From contig CBFHJA010000016.1 in the NCBI GenBank assembly GCA_965656085.1, positions 20,225-84,224 of the forward strand: DNA of 64,000 nucleotides, in the 5' to 3' direction. The notes under the pieces are model-generated. The model saw only the letters and a list, made by a program, of their open reading frames with translations. It had not been told where the DNA came from and searched no databases. The translations under genes were made by a program, and so were the position numbers. Of this stretch, positions 1 through 8,750 are shown in pieces. The number at the start of each line of letters is the position of its first letter. Within the stretch, counting starts at the first letter, position 1. The DNA comes from Aliishimia sp965656085 (GTDB lineage: Bacteria; Pseudomonadota; Alphaproteobacteria; Rhodobacterales; Rhodobacteraceae).

Positions 1-351
1 TGGGAGCGCGAGTTCATCATGGCTGCGCAGGTCGCGGGCAAGGGGGCCGTCCGGATCAGCGCTGAGCATGTCCTGCCCAACATCTCCAACTTGTTGATCG
101 TTCAAGGCACGATCCAGTTCTCGCTCGGCATCCTCGCCGAAGCAGGCCTGAGCTATGTCGGCCTCGGCGCGCAGCCCCCCACCCCAAGCTGGGGCCGGAT
201 GCTGGCCGATGCGCAAACCTTCGTCAGCCTCGCACCGCATATGGCCTTGATGCCCGGTTTCACAATCATTCTGACCGTGATGGGGCTCTACCTGCTCGGC
301 GACGGGATGCGCGACCGGTTCGACCCCAAGATCGCGATTGTCCGCACATGA
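1..351 (+). CDS. ABC transporter permease, DppC/OppC type (C-terminal part)
   Basis: The reading frame is open from base 1, so the gene starts outside the window; the last 116 codons are present. It begins inside the EAA-like loop that contacts the ATPase (REFIMAAQVAGKG), and continues through the family block LPNISNLLIVQGTIQ and the segment AGLSYVGLGAQPPTPSWGRM, which are hallmarks of dipeptide/oligopeptide/nickel inner-membrane permeases. Two hydrophobic segments follow. The stop overlaps the start of the ATPase gene by four bases (ATGA), so the two are translationally coupled. The substrate cannot be read from the sequence; the downstream peptidase and hydrolase suggest a peptide or amide compound. 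Confidence 0.9.
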   Translation, partial: WEREFIMAAQVAGKGAVRISAEHVLPNISNLLIVQGTIQFSLGILAEAGLSYVGLGAQPPTPSWGRMLADAQTFVSLAPHMALMPGFTIILTVMGLYLLGDGMRDRFDPKIAIVRT

Positions 352-1958
352 GCCTGCTGTCGGTCGATAGGCTGGATGTGACGATCCGGGGGCAGGAGAT
401 CCTGAAATCGGTGTCCTTCGACATCGACGAGAGCGAGATTGTCGCGGTTACCGGGGAATCCGGGTCGGGCAAGTCCATGACGGCGCTCACGGTCATGGGT
501 CTCTTGCCCGAGGGCGGCGCGGCACAGGGCACGGTCTCGCTGAATGGGCGCAATCTTCTGGACCTGTCCGAAGCTCAGATGTGCGCCGTGCGGGGGGCCG
601 AGGTCGGGATGGTGTTTCAGGAGCCCATGACAGCGCTCAACCCGGTGCAGACCATCGGCGCGCAAGTGATGGAGACGATCCTCGTGCACGGGGCGAGGGA
701 CCGCAGCGCGGCGCGGCAGCGCGCCGAGGAGGTGCTGGACCGGGTCGGCTTGCCCAAGGACCGCTTCCCGCTGTCGCGCTATCCCCATGAGCTTTCGGGT
801 GGTCAACGCCAGCGCGTCGTGATCGCCATGGCCATCGCCCTGCGCCCCCGCCTGCTGATCGCCGACGAGCCGACCACCGCGCTCGACGTGACCACGCAGG
901 CGCAGATCCTTGATCTGCTCAAGAGGCTGGTGCGCGAGGATGGCATGGGCCTTCTGATGATCACCCATGATCTCGCCGTGGTCGCCGATCTCGCGGACCG
1001 GATTTGCGTCATGCGCTATGGCGAAGTGGTGGAGCAAGGCCCGACGCAGCAGGTCTTGCGCGCGCGCAGCCACCCCTACACGCAGATGCTGTTTGAGGCC
1101 TCGCGCCACGCGGTCGATCTCCCGGCGCGCCCGGCACCGGAGCCGCTCCTGCGAGTGCAGAACGTCATCCGCGACTACCGCCTGCCCCGCCGCCGTCTCT
1201 TCGCCCCGGCGGGCACGTTCCGCGCTGTCAAAGATGTCAGCTTTTCCATCGACCGCGGGGAGCGTGTCGGGCTGGTCGGCGAGTCGGGATGCGGAAAATC
1301 GACCCTGACACGGGCCATTCTGGGGCTTGAGCCGGTTCAGGGTGGCCAGATCACTTTGGACGGCACCCCGGTCTATAACGGCGACCGTCCGGATTTCACG
1401 GTTCGCCGCAAGATGCAGGTGGTGTTTCAGGACCCCTATGGCAGCTTCAACCCACGCCACCGGATCGGACGGATCATCACCGAGCCGTTCTACTTGCTGG
1501 GCACCCCACCCTTGGGCGCCCAGCGCGAGGCCCTGATTGCCGAAACCCTGACCGCCGTTGGCCTTCAGCCCTCTGATGCCGAGAAATACCCGCACCAGTT
1601 CTCCGGCGGCCAGCGCCAGCGCATCGCGATTGCCCGCGCTCTGATCACCCGCCCCGAACTGATCCTACTCGACGAGGCGGTGAGCGCGCTCGACGTGTCG
1701 GTCCGCGCCACGATCCTCAATCTGCTCGCCGATCTGTGCCGCGCCTATGGCCTGACCTACCTCTTTATCAGCCACGATCTGTCCGTCGTGCGCTCCGTCA
1801 CCGATCGCGTTCTGGTGATGCAGGCGGGCGAAATCGTCGAACAGGGCGACACCGAAACGGTCTTTTCAGACCCGCAACACGACTACACAAAATCTTTGAT
1901 CGCGGCGGCCCCGATGCTGCCCGATCTGCATGACAGGGAGGGAACACATGCGACTTGA
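348..1958 (+). CDS. Fused double ATP-binding subunit of peptide-type ABC transporter (DppD-DppF fusion)
   Basis: This 536-residue protein carries two complete ABC ATPase domains in tandem. Domain 1 has Walker A GESGSGKS (about residues 38-45), signature LSGGQRQR and Walker B LLIADEPTTALD. Domain 2 has Walker A GESGCGKS, signature FSGGQRQR and LILLDEAVSALD. It powers import through the permease encoded immediately upstream (4-bp overlap). Each half ends with the oligopeptide-type tail (SHPYTQ in the first, HDYTKSL in the second), typical of the DppD/DppF family. The fused form is common in Alphaproteobacteria. The next gene starts inside its last codons. Confidence 0.93.
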   Translation: MSLLSVDRLDVTIRGQEILKSVSFDIDESEIVAVTGESGSGKSMTALTVMGLLPEGGAAQGTVSLNGRNLLDLSEAQMCAVRGAEVGMVFQEPMTALNPVQTIGAQVMETILVHGARDRSAARQRAEEVLDRVGLPKDRFPLSRYPHELSGGQRQRVVIAMAIALRPRLLIADEPTTALDVTTQAQILDLLKRLVREDGMGLLMITHDLAVVADLADRICVMRYGEVVEQGPTQQVLRARSHPYTQMLFEASRHAVDLPARPAPEPLLRVQNVIRDYRLPRRRLFAPAGTFRAVKDVSFSIDRGERVGLVGESGCGKSTLTRAILGLEPVQGGQITLDGTPVYNGDRPDFTVRRKMQVVFQDPYGSFNPRHRIGRIITEPFYLLGTPPLGAQREALIAETLTAVGLQPSDAEKYPHQFSGGQRQRIAIARALITRPELILLDEAVSALDVSVRATILNLLADLCRAYGLTYLFISHDLSVVRSVTDRVLVMQAGEIVEQGDTETVFSDPQHDYTKSLIAAAPMLPDLHDREGTHAT

Positions 1959-2688
1959 GGGAAAAACAGCCGTGGTGACGGGCGGAGCCTCGGGCTTTGG
2001 TGCCGGGATCGCACGCAAATTCGCCGCCGAGGGCGCGCGGGTGATGGTCGCGGATCTGAATGCCGACGGCGCAGAGGCCATGGCGGCAGAGGTGGGCGGC
2101 ATCGCCTGCAAGGTCGATGTCGGCGACGGCATCGCGGTTAACGCAATGATCGATCAGGCTCTGAAAGATCTTGGTAGGGTCGATATCCTCGTTAACAACG
2201 CCGGTATCACGCATCTGCCCAAGCCGATGGAAGAGGTGGATGAAGAGGAGTTCGACCGCGTGCTGCGCGTCAACGCAAAATCCGTGTATCTGACCGCGCG
2301 CGCGCTGGTCCCGCACCTCAAAGCCCAGAAAAGCGGCGCGATGCTCAACATCGCCTCCACCGCCGGTGTCTCTCCGCGCCCCAACCTCAACTGGTACAAC
2401 GCCTCCAAGGGCTGGATGATCACGGCAACCAAGGCAATGGCGGTCGAACTGGCCCCCCATGGCATACGCGTCAACGCGCTGAACCCGGTTGCGGGGGAGA
2501 CCCCGCTGCTGAAATCCTTCATGGGCGAGGACACTCCCGAGATTCGCGCCAAATTCCTCTCCACCATCCCGCTGGGCCGCTTCTCCACCCCCGAGGATAT
2601 GGGCAATGCAGCCTGCTACCTGTGCTCCGACGAGGCGAGCATGATCACCGGGGTCGCCATGGAAGTGGACGGGGGGCGCTGCATTTGA
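1948..2688 (+). CDS. Short-chain dehydrogenase/reductase (SDR)
   Basis: This is a 246-residue classical SDR. The N-terminal cofactor motif is TGGASGFG (near residues 12-19), followed by NNAG, the catalytic Ser in NIASTAG and the Tyr-Lys pair in WYNASKG. An acidic residue after the second beta strand (VADLNAD) suggests NAD(H). The start at 1948 is chosen over an in-frame ATG at 1930 because AGGGAGG lies just upstream and the SDR fold begins at MRLEGK. It overlaps the ATPase gene by 11 bases and the peptidase gene by one (TGATG). The operon context suggests it oxidises or reduces a product of an imported compound; the substrate is unknown. Confidence 0.88.
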   Translation: MRLEGKTAVVTGGASGFGAGIARKFAAEGARVMVADLNADGAEAMAAEVGGIACKVDVGDGIAVNAMIDQALKDLGRVDILVNNAGITHLPKPMEEVDEEEFDRVLRVNAKSVYLTARALVPHLKAQKSGAMLNIASTAGVSPRPNLNWYNASKGWMITATKAMAVELAPHGIRVNALNPVAGETPLLKSFMGEDTPEIRAKFLSTIPLGRFSTPEDMGNAACYLCSDEASMITGVAMEVDGGRCI

Positions 2689-3686
2689 TGCACCCCGGCC
2701 CCCGCAACCTCATCACCGATGTGCCCGGCCTGCGGGTCGGCAACGCGTCAGACACGGCATTGAAGTCCGGCAGCACGGTGCTTGTCGGCGACGCGCCCTT
2801 CACCGCATCCGTCGCAGTCATGGGCGGCGCGCCCGGAACACGCGAAACCGACCTGTTAGAGCCGGATAAATCGGTTGCAGAGGTCGACGCGCTGGTGCTC
2901 TCGGGCGGCTCCGCCTACGGTCTGGATGCGTGCTCGGGCGTTCAGGAGGCCCTGCGCGCCGCCGGGCGTGGCTTTCGCATCGGCCCGGCGGTGATCCCCA
3001 TTGTGCCCGGCGCGATCATCTTCGATCTGCTTTCGGGCGGCGATCAAAGCTGGACGGAGAACCCCTATAAAGCCCTTGGGAAAGCCGCATTCAAGGCCGC
3101 AACCGAGGACTTCCCGCTTGGTACAATTGGCGCAGGGACCGGCGCGATGACTGCCATGATGAAAGGTGGGCTTGGCTCGGCCTCGCTGGTGCTGGACAGC
3201 GGGATCACCGTTGGCGCGCTTGTGGCCGCCAACCCGATGGGCGCCGCGACAACCCCCGGCGACCGGCACTTCTGGGCTGCGCCTTTCGAGATCGACGGCG
3301 AATTCGGCGGATTAGGGCCTGACCTGATCACGGGTCATGGTCTCAAAATCACATCCCGCAAGGCCACACGCATGATGGAAGGGGCCAACACGACGATTGC
3401 CATCGTCGCGACGGATGCGGCTCTGACCAAGGCGCAGGCGAAACGGATCGCCACCGCCGCCCATGACGGCATCGCCCGCGCCATCGTTCCCGCGCACAGC
3501 CCCGCCGATGGGGATCTGGTCTTCGCCGCCGCCACCGGCGCGCGCGCCTTGCCGCATGACCGCGAGATCGGTGTGATCGGCCATGCCGCCGCGCTCTGCC
3601 TGACCCGTGCCATCGCCCGGGCGGTGTATCATGCCCGTCCGGAACCGGGAGACCTTTTGCCAACATGGGGAGAGTTCAATGCCTGA
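2688..3686 (+). CDS. P1-family peptidase (Ntn hydrolase, DmpA/NylC-like)
   Basis: A 332-residue member of the P1/S58 family, whose proteins self-cleave to expose an N-terminal Ser or Thr nucleophile and act on amides, D-amino-acid or beta-peptides, or cyclic and linear nylon oligomers. The block GANTTIAIVATD matches the NylC-type processing site. It predicts cleavage between Asn234 and Thr235, making Thr235 the nucleophile. Other family features are LSGGSAYGLDA and PGAIIFDLL. The start at 2688 shares one base with the SDR stop codon. Its place in a peptide-transporter operon suggests an intracellular amidase for an imported amide. The specificity is not readable; DmpA-like aminopeptidase is the alternative. 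Confidence 0.88.
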   Translation: MHPGPRNLITDVPGLRVGNASDTALKSGSTVLVGDAPFTASVAVMGGAPGTRETDLLEPDKSVAEVDALVLSGGSAYGLDACSGVQEALRAAGRGFRIGPAVIPIVPGAIIFDLLSGGDQSWTENPYKALGKAAFKAATEDFPLGTIGAGTGAMTAMMKGGLGSASLVLDSGITVGALVAANPMGAATTPGDRHFWAAPFEIDGEFGGLGPDLITGHGLKITSRKATRMMEGANTTIAIVATDAALTKAQAKRIATAAHDGIARAIVPAHSPADGDLVFAAATGARALPHDREIGVIGHAAALCLTRAIARAVYHARPEPGDLLPTWGEFNA

Positions 3687-4473
3687 TCTCGCGCGACCCG
3701 ATGTGTCCCTGCATTACGAGATTTCCGGGGAGGGACCGCCCCTTGTGCTTGTGGCCGGGCTGATGTCGGACAGTGCAAGCTGGGCCCCGCTTCTGCACCT
3801 GTTAGAGCCGCATTTCTTGCTTATCAGGCCCGACAACCGCAGCACTGGACGGACCAGCCCATGGAACGCCCCCACCTCGATGGAGACATGGGCGGAGGAT
3901 ATTCTCGCCCTGCTGGACCATCTGGGCGTCGAGCGGGCGCATGTAGTGGGTCACTCGCTCGGCGGGATCATCGGCTGGGTCACGGCCGGGAAGGCCCCGG
4001 ACCGGGTCTCCTCACTTCTGATGATGGGGTCCGCCCCGATCCTGACGGCGCGCAATGAGGCCCTGTTTCGGGCGCTGATCAGCGTGCGGCGCTCCGATGC
4101 CCCACCGGACACGTGGCTGCGGCTGCTGTTCACATGGCTGTTCCGTCCGGAGATGTTCGGCGACCCGGAGCTTGTGACGCAAGCGGTGGCGGACAGTCTC
4201 GCCTATCCGTTTGCGCAGAGCGCCGATGCGATGGAGTGGCAGCTGGATGCGGTGCTGGACGCGGACCCGTGCTTGTTTACAGCCCCGCCCCCTGTGCCCT
4301 GCAAGGCGCTGCTCTCCCCGGAGGACATGCTGGTGCCGCATGGCGAGGCCCGGGCCGCGCTGACCGGGATCGAAATCGAGGATATTCCCGGAACGGGCCA
4401 CTCCCTGCATTGGGACGCCCCGGACCGCATCGCGCGCGAAATCCTCTTGCTCACGGCAGATAACAGGCTCTAA
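3679..4473 (+). CDS. Alpha/beta hydrolase
   Basis: A 264-residue alpha/beta hydrolase of the 3-oxoadipate enol-lactonase/esterase group. The nucleophile elbow is VGHSLGG (Ser near residue 93); the oxyanion region is LVLVAGLMSDSASW; the C-terminal catalytic His is in GTGHSLHWD. The start at 3679 follows GGGGAGA and overlaps the peptidase stop by eight bases. It is the last gene of the five-gene operon and meets dxs tail to tail with no spacer (the stop codons abut at 4473/4474). The natural substrate is unknown; an ester or lactone derived from the imported compound is a reasonable inference. Confidence 0.85.
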   Translation: MPDLARPDVSLHYEISGEGPPLVLVAGLMSDSASWAPLLHLLEPHFLLIRPDNRSTGRTSPWNAPTSMETWAEDILALLDHLGVERAHVVGHSLGGIIGWVTAGKAPDRVSSLLMMGSAPILTARNEALFRALISVRRSDAPPDTWLRLLFTWLFRPEMFGDPELVTQAVADSLAYPFAQSADAMEWQLDAVLDADPCLFTAPPPVPCKALLSPEDMLVPHGEARAALTGIEIEDIPGTGHSLHWDAPDRIAREILLLTADNRL

Positions 4474-6393
4474 TCAGCCCTTCAGAGCCACAATCTTGCT
4501 CTCGCGCTGGAGCATATCCAGCGCAGTCTGCACCATGCTCGGAATGTCGAGGCCGGCATCGGCGTACATCTCGTCCGGGCTGGCCTGATCTATGAAGCGG
4601 TCCGGCAGGCACATCGTGCGCACCTTCAGCCCTTGATCCAGAAGCCCCTCGGAGGCCATCGCCTGCAGCACCATCGCCCCGAAACCGCCCATCGCGCCTT
4701 GCTCGACCGTGATCAACGCCGCGTGATTGGTGGCCAGGTCGCGGATCAGGTCCATGTCGAGCGGTTTTGCAAAGCGCGCATCGGCCACGGAGACCTGAAG
4801 CCCTTCGGCCTCCAGCCGGTCCGCAGCGCGCTCGGCGTCTTCAAGCATCGTGCCCAGCGACAGGAAGGCGACATCGCCTTGCCCGCCCCGGATCATCCGC
4901 CCCTTGCCGATCTCCAGCGGCGTACCGCGCTCGGGGATAGGCACCCCGGTGCCTGAGCCGCGCGGATAGCGGAAGGCGATCGGGCCGCTGTCGTGCTGCA
5001 CGGCGGTCTCGATCATATGCACCAATTCGGCCTCATCGGCGGCGGCCATCACCACCATGTTCGGCAACGAAGCCATGAACCCGATATCGAAGGCCCCGGC
5101 ATGGGTTGGCCCATCGGCGCCAACCAAACCGGCTCTATCAAGGGCAAAGCGCACCGGGAGGTTTTGCAAGGCGACATCATGGGCGACCTGATCGTAGCCG
5201 CGTTGCAGGAAAGACGAATAGATCGCGCAGAAGGGTTTAAGCCCGGTGGCCGCCATCCCGGCAGCGAAGGTTACCGCGTGCTGCTCGGCGATCCCCACGT
5301 CGAAGACGCGCCCCGGAAACTGGGCCTGCATCTTGTCGAGCCCGGTCCCGCCCGGCATCGCGGCGGTCACGGACACGATGGCCGGATCGCGTGCAGCGGC
5401 ATCGGTCAGCGCCTTGGCAAAGACCGATGTGTAGCTCGGCGCGTTCGGGGTCGGTTTGTGCTGCTGCCCGGTCGCCACGTCAAAGCGCGCGACGCCGTGA
5501 TACTTGTCGTCGGCGCCTTCCGCGTATTGATAACCCTTGCCCTTCACCGTGCAGCAATGGATCACGACAGGGCCGGTGGCACGGGCGCGGGTCGCGCGCA
5601 GCACGTGCAAAAGCTCGGTCATGTTATGCCCATCCACGGGACCGACATAGTCGAACCCGAGCTCTTCGAAGAAGGTGCCCTTGTTCTCGATCCCCATTAC
5701 CATGTCGCGGGCCCGGCGCGCACCGTCGCGCATCGCGCGCGGCATGGCGGCCTCGAGACCCTCTGCTGCTGTGCGCAGCGCAGGCAGCGGGCCGGTTGTG
5801 CTGAGATTGGACAGGTAGGTGCTCATCGCGCCGACCGGCGCAGCGATGGACATCTCGTTGTCGTTCAGGATCACGAAGAGCCGCCGTTTCTCGCTTCCGG
5901 CATTGTTCAGGGCTTCATAGGCCATGCCTGCAGAGATCGAGCCGTCCCCGATCACCGCGATGGCGTCCCCAGTAGGCTGGCCCAGATCGCGCCCGGTGGC
6001 AAAGCCCAAGGCGGCGGAAATAGAGGTAGAGGAATGCGCCGCGCCGAACGGGTCGAACTCGCTCTCGGCGCGCTTGGTGAAGCCGCTCAGCCCGCCTTTC
6101 TGGCGCAAGGTGCGGATGCGGTCCCGGCGACCCGTGAGGATTTTGTGCGGGTAGCATTGGTGCCCGACATCCCAGACCAGCTTGTCCCGGGGGGCGTCAA
6201 AGACGGCATGGATAGCAACGGTGATCTCGACGACACCGAGCGAGGAGCCCAGATGCCCGCCGGTCTCGGAGACGGCGGAGATGGTCTCGGCCCTGAGTTC
6301 ATCCGCGAGGCGCGTCAACTCGGCATCGCTCAGAGCTTTAAGGTCGGACGGTCCGGCGACGCGGTCCAGTGTTGGGGTGATGGGTCGGGTCAT
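4474..6393 (-). CDS. dxs: 1-deoxy-D-xylulose-5-phosphate synthase (copy 1)
   Basis: This 639-residue enzyme condenses pyruvate and glyceraldehyde-3-phosphate into DXP, the first step of the MEP isoprenoid pathway. Recognisable are the thiamine-diphosphate motif GDGSISAGMAYEALNNAG, the N-terminal GGHLGSSLGVVE, WDVGHQCYPHKIL and the C-terminal EQHAVTFAAGMA block with catalytic Glu. The start at 6393 (MTRPITPTLD) follows GGGAG; the upstream in-frame extension lies beyond the puf terminator. It sits directly downstream of pufC on the same strand but behind a strong terminator, as in other photosynthesis clusters where dxs serves carotenoid and phytol supply. A second dxs occurs at 60859-62787. 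Confidence 0.95.
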   Translation of the reverse strand: MTRPITPTLDRVAGPSDLKALSDAELTRLADELRAETISAVSETGGHLGSSLGVVEITVAIHAVFDAPRDKLVWDVGHQCYPHKILTGRRDRIRTLRQKGGLSGFTKRAESEFDPFGAAHSSTSISAALGFATGRDLGQPTGDAIAVIGDGSISAGMAYEALNNAGSEKRRLFVILNDNEMSIAAPVGAMSTYLSNLSTTGPLPALRTAAEGLEAAMPRAMRDGARRARDMVMGIENKGTFFEELGFDYVGPVDGHNMTELLHVLRATRARATGPVVIHCCTVKGKGYQYAEGADDKYHGVARFDVATGQQHKPTPNAPSYTSVFAKALTDAAARDPAIVSVTAAMPGGTGLDKMQAQFPGRVFDVGIAEQHAVTFAAGMAATGLKPFCAIYSSFLQRGYDQVAHDVALQNLPVRFALDRAGLVGADGPTHAGAFDIGFMASLPNMVVMAAADEAELVHMIETAVQHDSGPIAFRYPRGSGTGVPIPERGTPLEIGKGRMIRGGQGDVAFLSLGTMLEDAERAADRLEAEGLQVSVADARFAKPLDMDLIRDLATNHAALITVEQGAMGGFGAMVLQAMASEGLLDQGLKVRTMCLPDRFIDQASPDEMYADAGLDIPSMVQTALDMLQRESKIVALKG

Positions 6394-6440
6394 GGCGCAC
6401 TCTCCCGGAGCATATGATGGCCGGTTTGCCGTCCGGCACT

Positions 6441-6484
6441 TGAAAAAAGAGCGCCCGCAATCGAAACGGCTTCGATGCGGGCGC
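6441..6484 (-). terminator. Rho-independent terminator of the puf operon
   Basis: On the minus strand a stem with arms GCGCCCGCATCGAA and TTCGATTGCGGGCGC (one unpaired T, loop of about 5 nt) is followed directly by TCTTTTTT. It lies between pufC and dxs, so it should end most puf transcripts before dxs. Confidence 0.9.
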
Positions 6485-6615
6485 CAGTTCCTGTAGCCAA
6501 CAGGAAGGGAACCGGGGTGTGAGCCCCGTGCGTGGATCAAGGAAGCCAATGATCCTCGCCTGGCTGATCCGGCAACCCTATCGGAGAAAGGTCGCCGGGA
6601 TCATTCGGTATGGCC
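6485..6615 (-). ncRNA. Structured 3' untranslated region of the puf mRNA (candidate sRNA)
   Basis: Between the pufC stop and the terminator the minus-strand RNA can fold into a series of hairpins: arms CCGGCGACC/GGTTGCCGG (plus-strand 6569-6598), GGATCA/TGATCC enclosing AGCCA/TGGCT (6534-6570), CGGGG/CCCCG (6513-6528) and TTCCTG/CAGGAA (6488-6506). No open reading frame is supported. Rhodobacter sphaeroides is known to process a regulatory RNA, PcrX, from the puf 3' UTR. Position and structure make an analogous RNA possible here, but that is inference; it could simply protect the mRNA end. Confidence 0.4.
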
Positions 6616-7743
6616 CTATTCGGTCTCGTAGACCGGGGCTTCGGTGCTGGCCAGTTCAGGCCAGTCCGCAATCATGTTCAGACCTTGCAGGGGCTGCTGA
6701 TAGCCCTTGTGGCAGGTCTTGCAGGCCGCTTTCGGCGCATCGGCGAAGATCGGGCCGAGGCGCTCCGCAGGATAGGTGTCCTTGAGCGGGATCAGGTATT
6801 CCTGATTCATCTCGATCACCATCTGCCGTCCGAGCAACGCCGTTCCCCATTGCGGGGTGTTCTGGCTGCCGTCGTAGAAGGCCCGGGAGTTGTGGCAGAA
6901 GACACAGTTCACACCCAGCGAGTTCGAGAAGTAATTCATCAGCGAATAGGTCATCTCGGTTTTCTGGATGGTTGCCACGCCCTCAGTCAGACCCGGCACA
7001 CCTTTCACGCGGCTCTCCAGATCGTGCACATTCACCATGCTGTCATAGTCGGTGAGATACACTTCGATCGCGTTGGAGGGCAGCGAGGTGCTCTGGCTCA
7101 GCGAGGTCGCACGGTTCTGCACCGCAGACCAGCCGGCGGTGGTTTCGGTCACCGGGGTGATGTTGAACCAGATGTTCGAGGGGACGTTCTCGCCGCGGTG
7201 GCAGGTGTAGCAGTTCACACCGACCTCCTTGTTGGCGTTCACATGGCCGTCCCAGTTCTCGTTGATGTTCTGCGTCATCTGGATCATCCGGCGGGAGACG
7301 ACCTTGGTGTAAAGATCGTCGGCACCGTATTCCTCAATGGCCACATCGCCGTGGCAATAGGCACAGCCCTGCTCCGGAGAGACCCACTGCGTCATGGCGA
7401 GCATCACGCGGTTAAAGTTGTCTTCGGTCAGATCGCCGAGCACCTGGACATTCTCATAGATGTCCTTGGCCAGATCCTCGCCGCCTTCAGGCACATAGGG
7501 CGCCTCGGTGTAATAGGCGTCGATGGTGGGATCGGGTGTGAGCCGATCCGCATCGAATTCCGGCACCGACATGCCCGTGCCGCGCGGGCCGGTCTGCATC
7601 GAGGTGTTGGCATAGGGTTGCCCCCATGTCACCACCATCGCTGCCACGAAGATCGCCCCGCCGAGCGCGCCCACAAGGATGGCCGGACCGAAGATATTGG
7701 TCGGGTTGTCCTTGTTCCATTTGTCAAACCACTTGGGAAACAT
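6616..7743 (-). CDS. pufC: Photosynthetic reaction centre tetraheme cytochrome c subunit
   Basis: A 375-residue membrane-anchored periplasmic cytochrome that re-reduces the photo-oxidised special pair. Four heme-binding motifs are present: CAYCH (127-131), CYTCH (178-182), CVFCH (280-284) and CKTCH (341-345), so it is tetraheme rather than the triheme Rhodovulum type. The N-terminus has one hydrophobic segment (about residues 17-39) with no lipobox Cys, so it is probably held by an uncleaved anchor. It is the last puf gene, five bases after pufM, and replaces pufX of Rhodobacter. The reductant may be the soluble cytochrome encoded at 27672-28115. Confidence 0.97.
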   Translation of the reverse strand: MFPKWFDKWNKDNPTNIFGPAILVGALGGAIFVAAMVVTWGQPYANTSMQTGPRGTGMSVPEFDADRLTPDPTIDAYYTEAPYVPEGGEDLAKDIYENVQVLGDLTEDNFNRVMLAMTQWVSPEQGCAYCHGDVAIEEYGADDLYTKVVSRRMIQMTQNINENWDGHVNANKEVGVNCYTCHRGENVPSNIWFNITPVTETTAGWSAVQNRATSLSQSTSLPSNAIEVYLTDYDSMVNVHDLESRVKGVPGLTEGVATIQKTEMTYSLMNYFSNSLGVNCVFCHNSRAFYDGSQNTPQWGTALLGRQMVIEMNQEYLIPLKDTYPAERLGPIFADAPKAACKTCHKGYQQPLQGLNMIADWPELASTEAPVYETE

Positions 7744-7748
7744 CGCGC

Positions 7749-8747
7749 TTACTCCTGTCCGATAAAGGCTTCGTAAGAGCCATAATCTTCGTAGCCGTAG
7801 GCACCGTCATAGAGCGGAGCGAAGTTGTGCTCTTGTGCCCAGATGAACCAGTTGTCGACGACTGTGCCGGTCAGAAGGATACCTATGCCGCCCGTTATCG
7901 GGGTGAGCATGGCGAACCAGATGGCCCAGCGGTGAATGCCTTCCATCGTGGCGTTGAACCCCATGGTCCAGCGCCAGAAGAGGGCCGCGCGCTCTGTGGC
8001 CGTACCGCGGTCGACGATTTGCTCCAACTCGCGGTCGCCGCCATAGCGGGTCACAGCGAGGATCGTGGCGCCGTGCATCGCGAAGAGCAGGACGGAGCCA
8101 TAGAGGAACACGATCGAAAGACAGTGGAACGGGTTGTAGTAAAGGTTGCCGTAGCGGATCGAGAAGGCCGTGGTCCAGTCAAGGTGCGGGAAGATCCCGT
8201 AAGGCACCGCTTCGGACCAGGAGCCCATGAGCACCGGACGGAACAGACCCAGCACGAGGAAGAGCCAGATCGCCGACAGGAACGCCCATGCGACATGCTT
8301 GCCCATCTTGTGCTGTTGCGCCAGCAGGTAGGTCCGCAACCACCATGTCATCACCGACACGAGCAGGAAGAAGCTGGAGATGATGTACCAGCCGCCATCG
8401 TTCAGGGGCGGCATCGACAGGCCATATTCTGGGCTTGGCGGCTCCAGCGCGAGCCAGAACAGTTGCCGCAGGAACTCAGGAAGGGAGAACCCGACCTGTG
8501 CGAGCATGTTCAGACCCACGATGACGAACCACAGCGCGCCGGTGAGAAGCGAGATGACACCGGTCCAGCCGAGATAGATCGGCCCGAGCTGTGCGTTGCC
8601 GACCCAGCCCACGAGGGTGGAGAACCAGGGCTGACCCGAGCGCTCCCGCATCATGTTCTCTTCGGCGTTTTCCATGCCCCACTCAGGCGTGCCTTGCACC
8701 TGTACCTGTGTGAAGATGTTCTGATATTCGGGATACATTATCGGCAT
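7749..8747 (-). CDS. pufM: Photosynthetic reaction centre M subunit
   Basis: This 332-residue integral membrane protein has five transmembrane helices and with PufL binds the bacteriochlorophylls, bacteriopheophytins, quinones and non-heme iron. Ligand residues are recognisable: His in NPFHCLS (special-pair chlorophyll), His in FAMHGAT, Glu in ATERAALFW and His in EGIHRWAIW (iron ligands). The N-terminus MYPEYQNIFTQVQVQG is diagnostic of PufM. It is longer than the roughly 308 residues of Rhodobacter because of a C-terminal tail rich in Tyr, Gly and acidic residues. It starts four bases after pufL. Confidence 0.98.
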   Translation of the reverse strand: MPIMYPEYQNIFTQVQVQGTPEWGMENAEENMMRERSGQPWFSTLVGWVGNAQLGPIYLGWTGVISLLTGALWFVIVGLNMLAQVGFSLPEFLRQLFWLALEPPSPEYGLSMPPLNDGGWYIISSFFLLVSVMTWWLRTYLLAQQHKMGKHVAWAFLSAIWLFLVLGLFRPVLMGSWSEAVPYGIFPHLDWTTAFSIRYGNLYYNPFHCLSIVFLYGSVLLFAMHGATILAVTRYGGDRELEQIVDRGTATERAALFWRWTMGFNATMEGIHRWAIWFAMLTPITGGIGILLTGTVVDNWFIWAQEHNFAPLYDGAYGYEDYGSYEAFIGQE

Positions 8748-8750
8748 GGC

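Noticed and set aside
4993..6417. 474-codon open frame antisense to dxs copy 1
   Set aside because: Mirror frame of dxs, with no domain and no ribosome-binding site.
6394..6615. Known riboswitch (TPP, cobalamin or SAM) in the dxs leader
   Set aside because: No conserved aptamer core of these classes could be recognised, and the terminator separates the structured part from dxs.
6616..7743. pufX
   Set aside because: The gene after pufM encodes a cytochrome with four CxxCH motifs, which is pufC; no PufX-like short helix protein is present.
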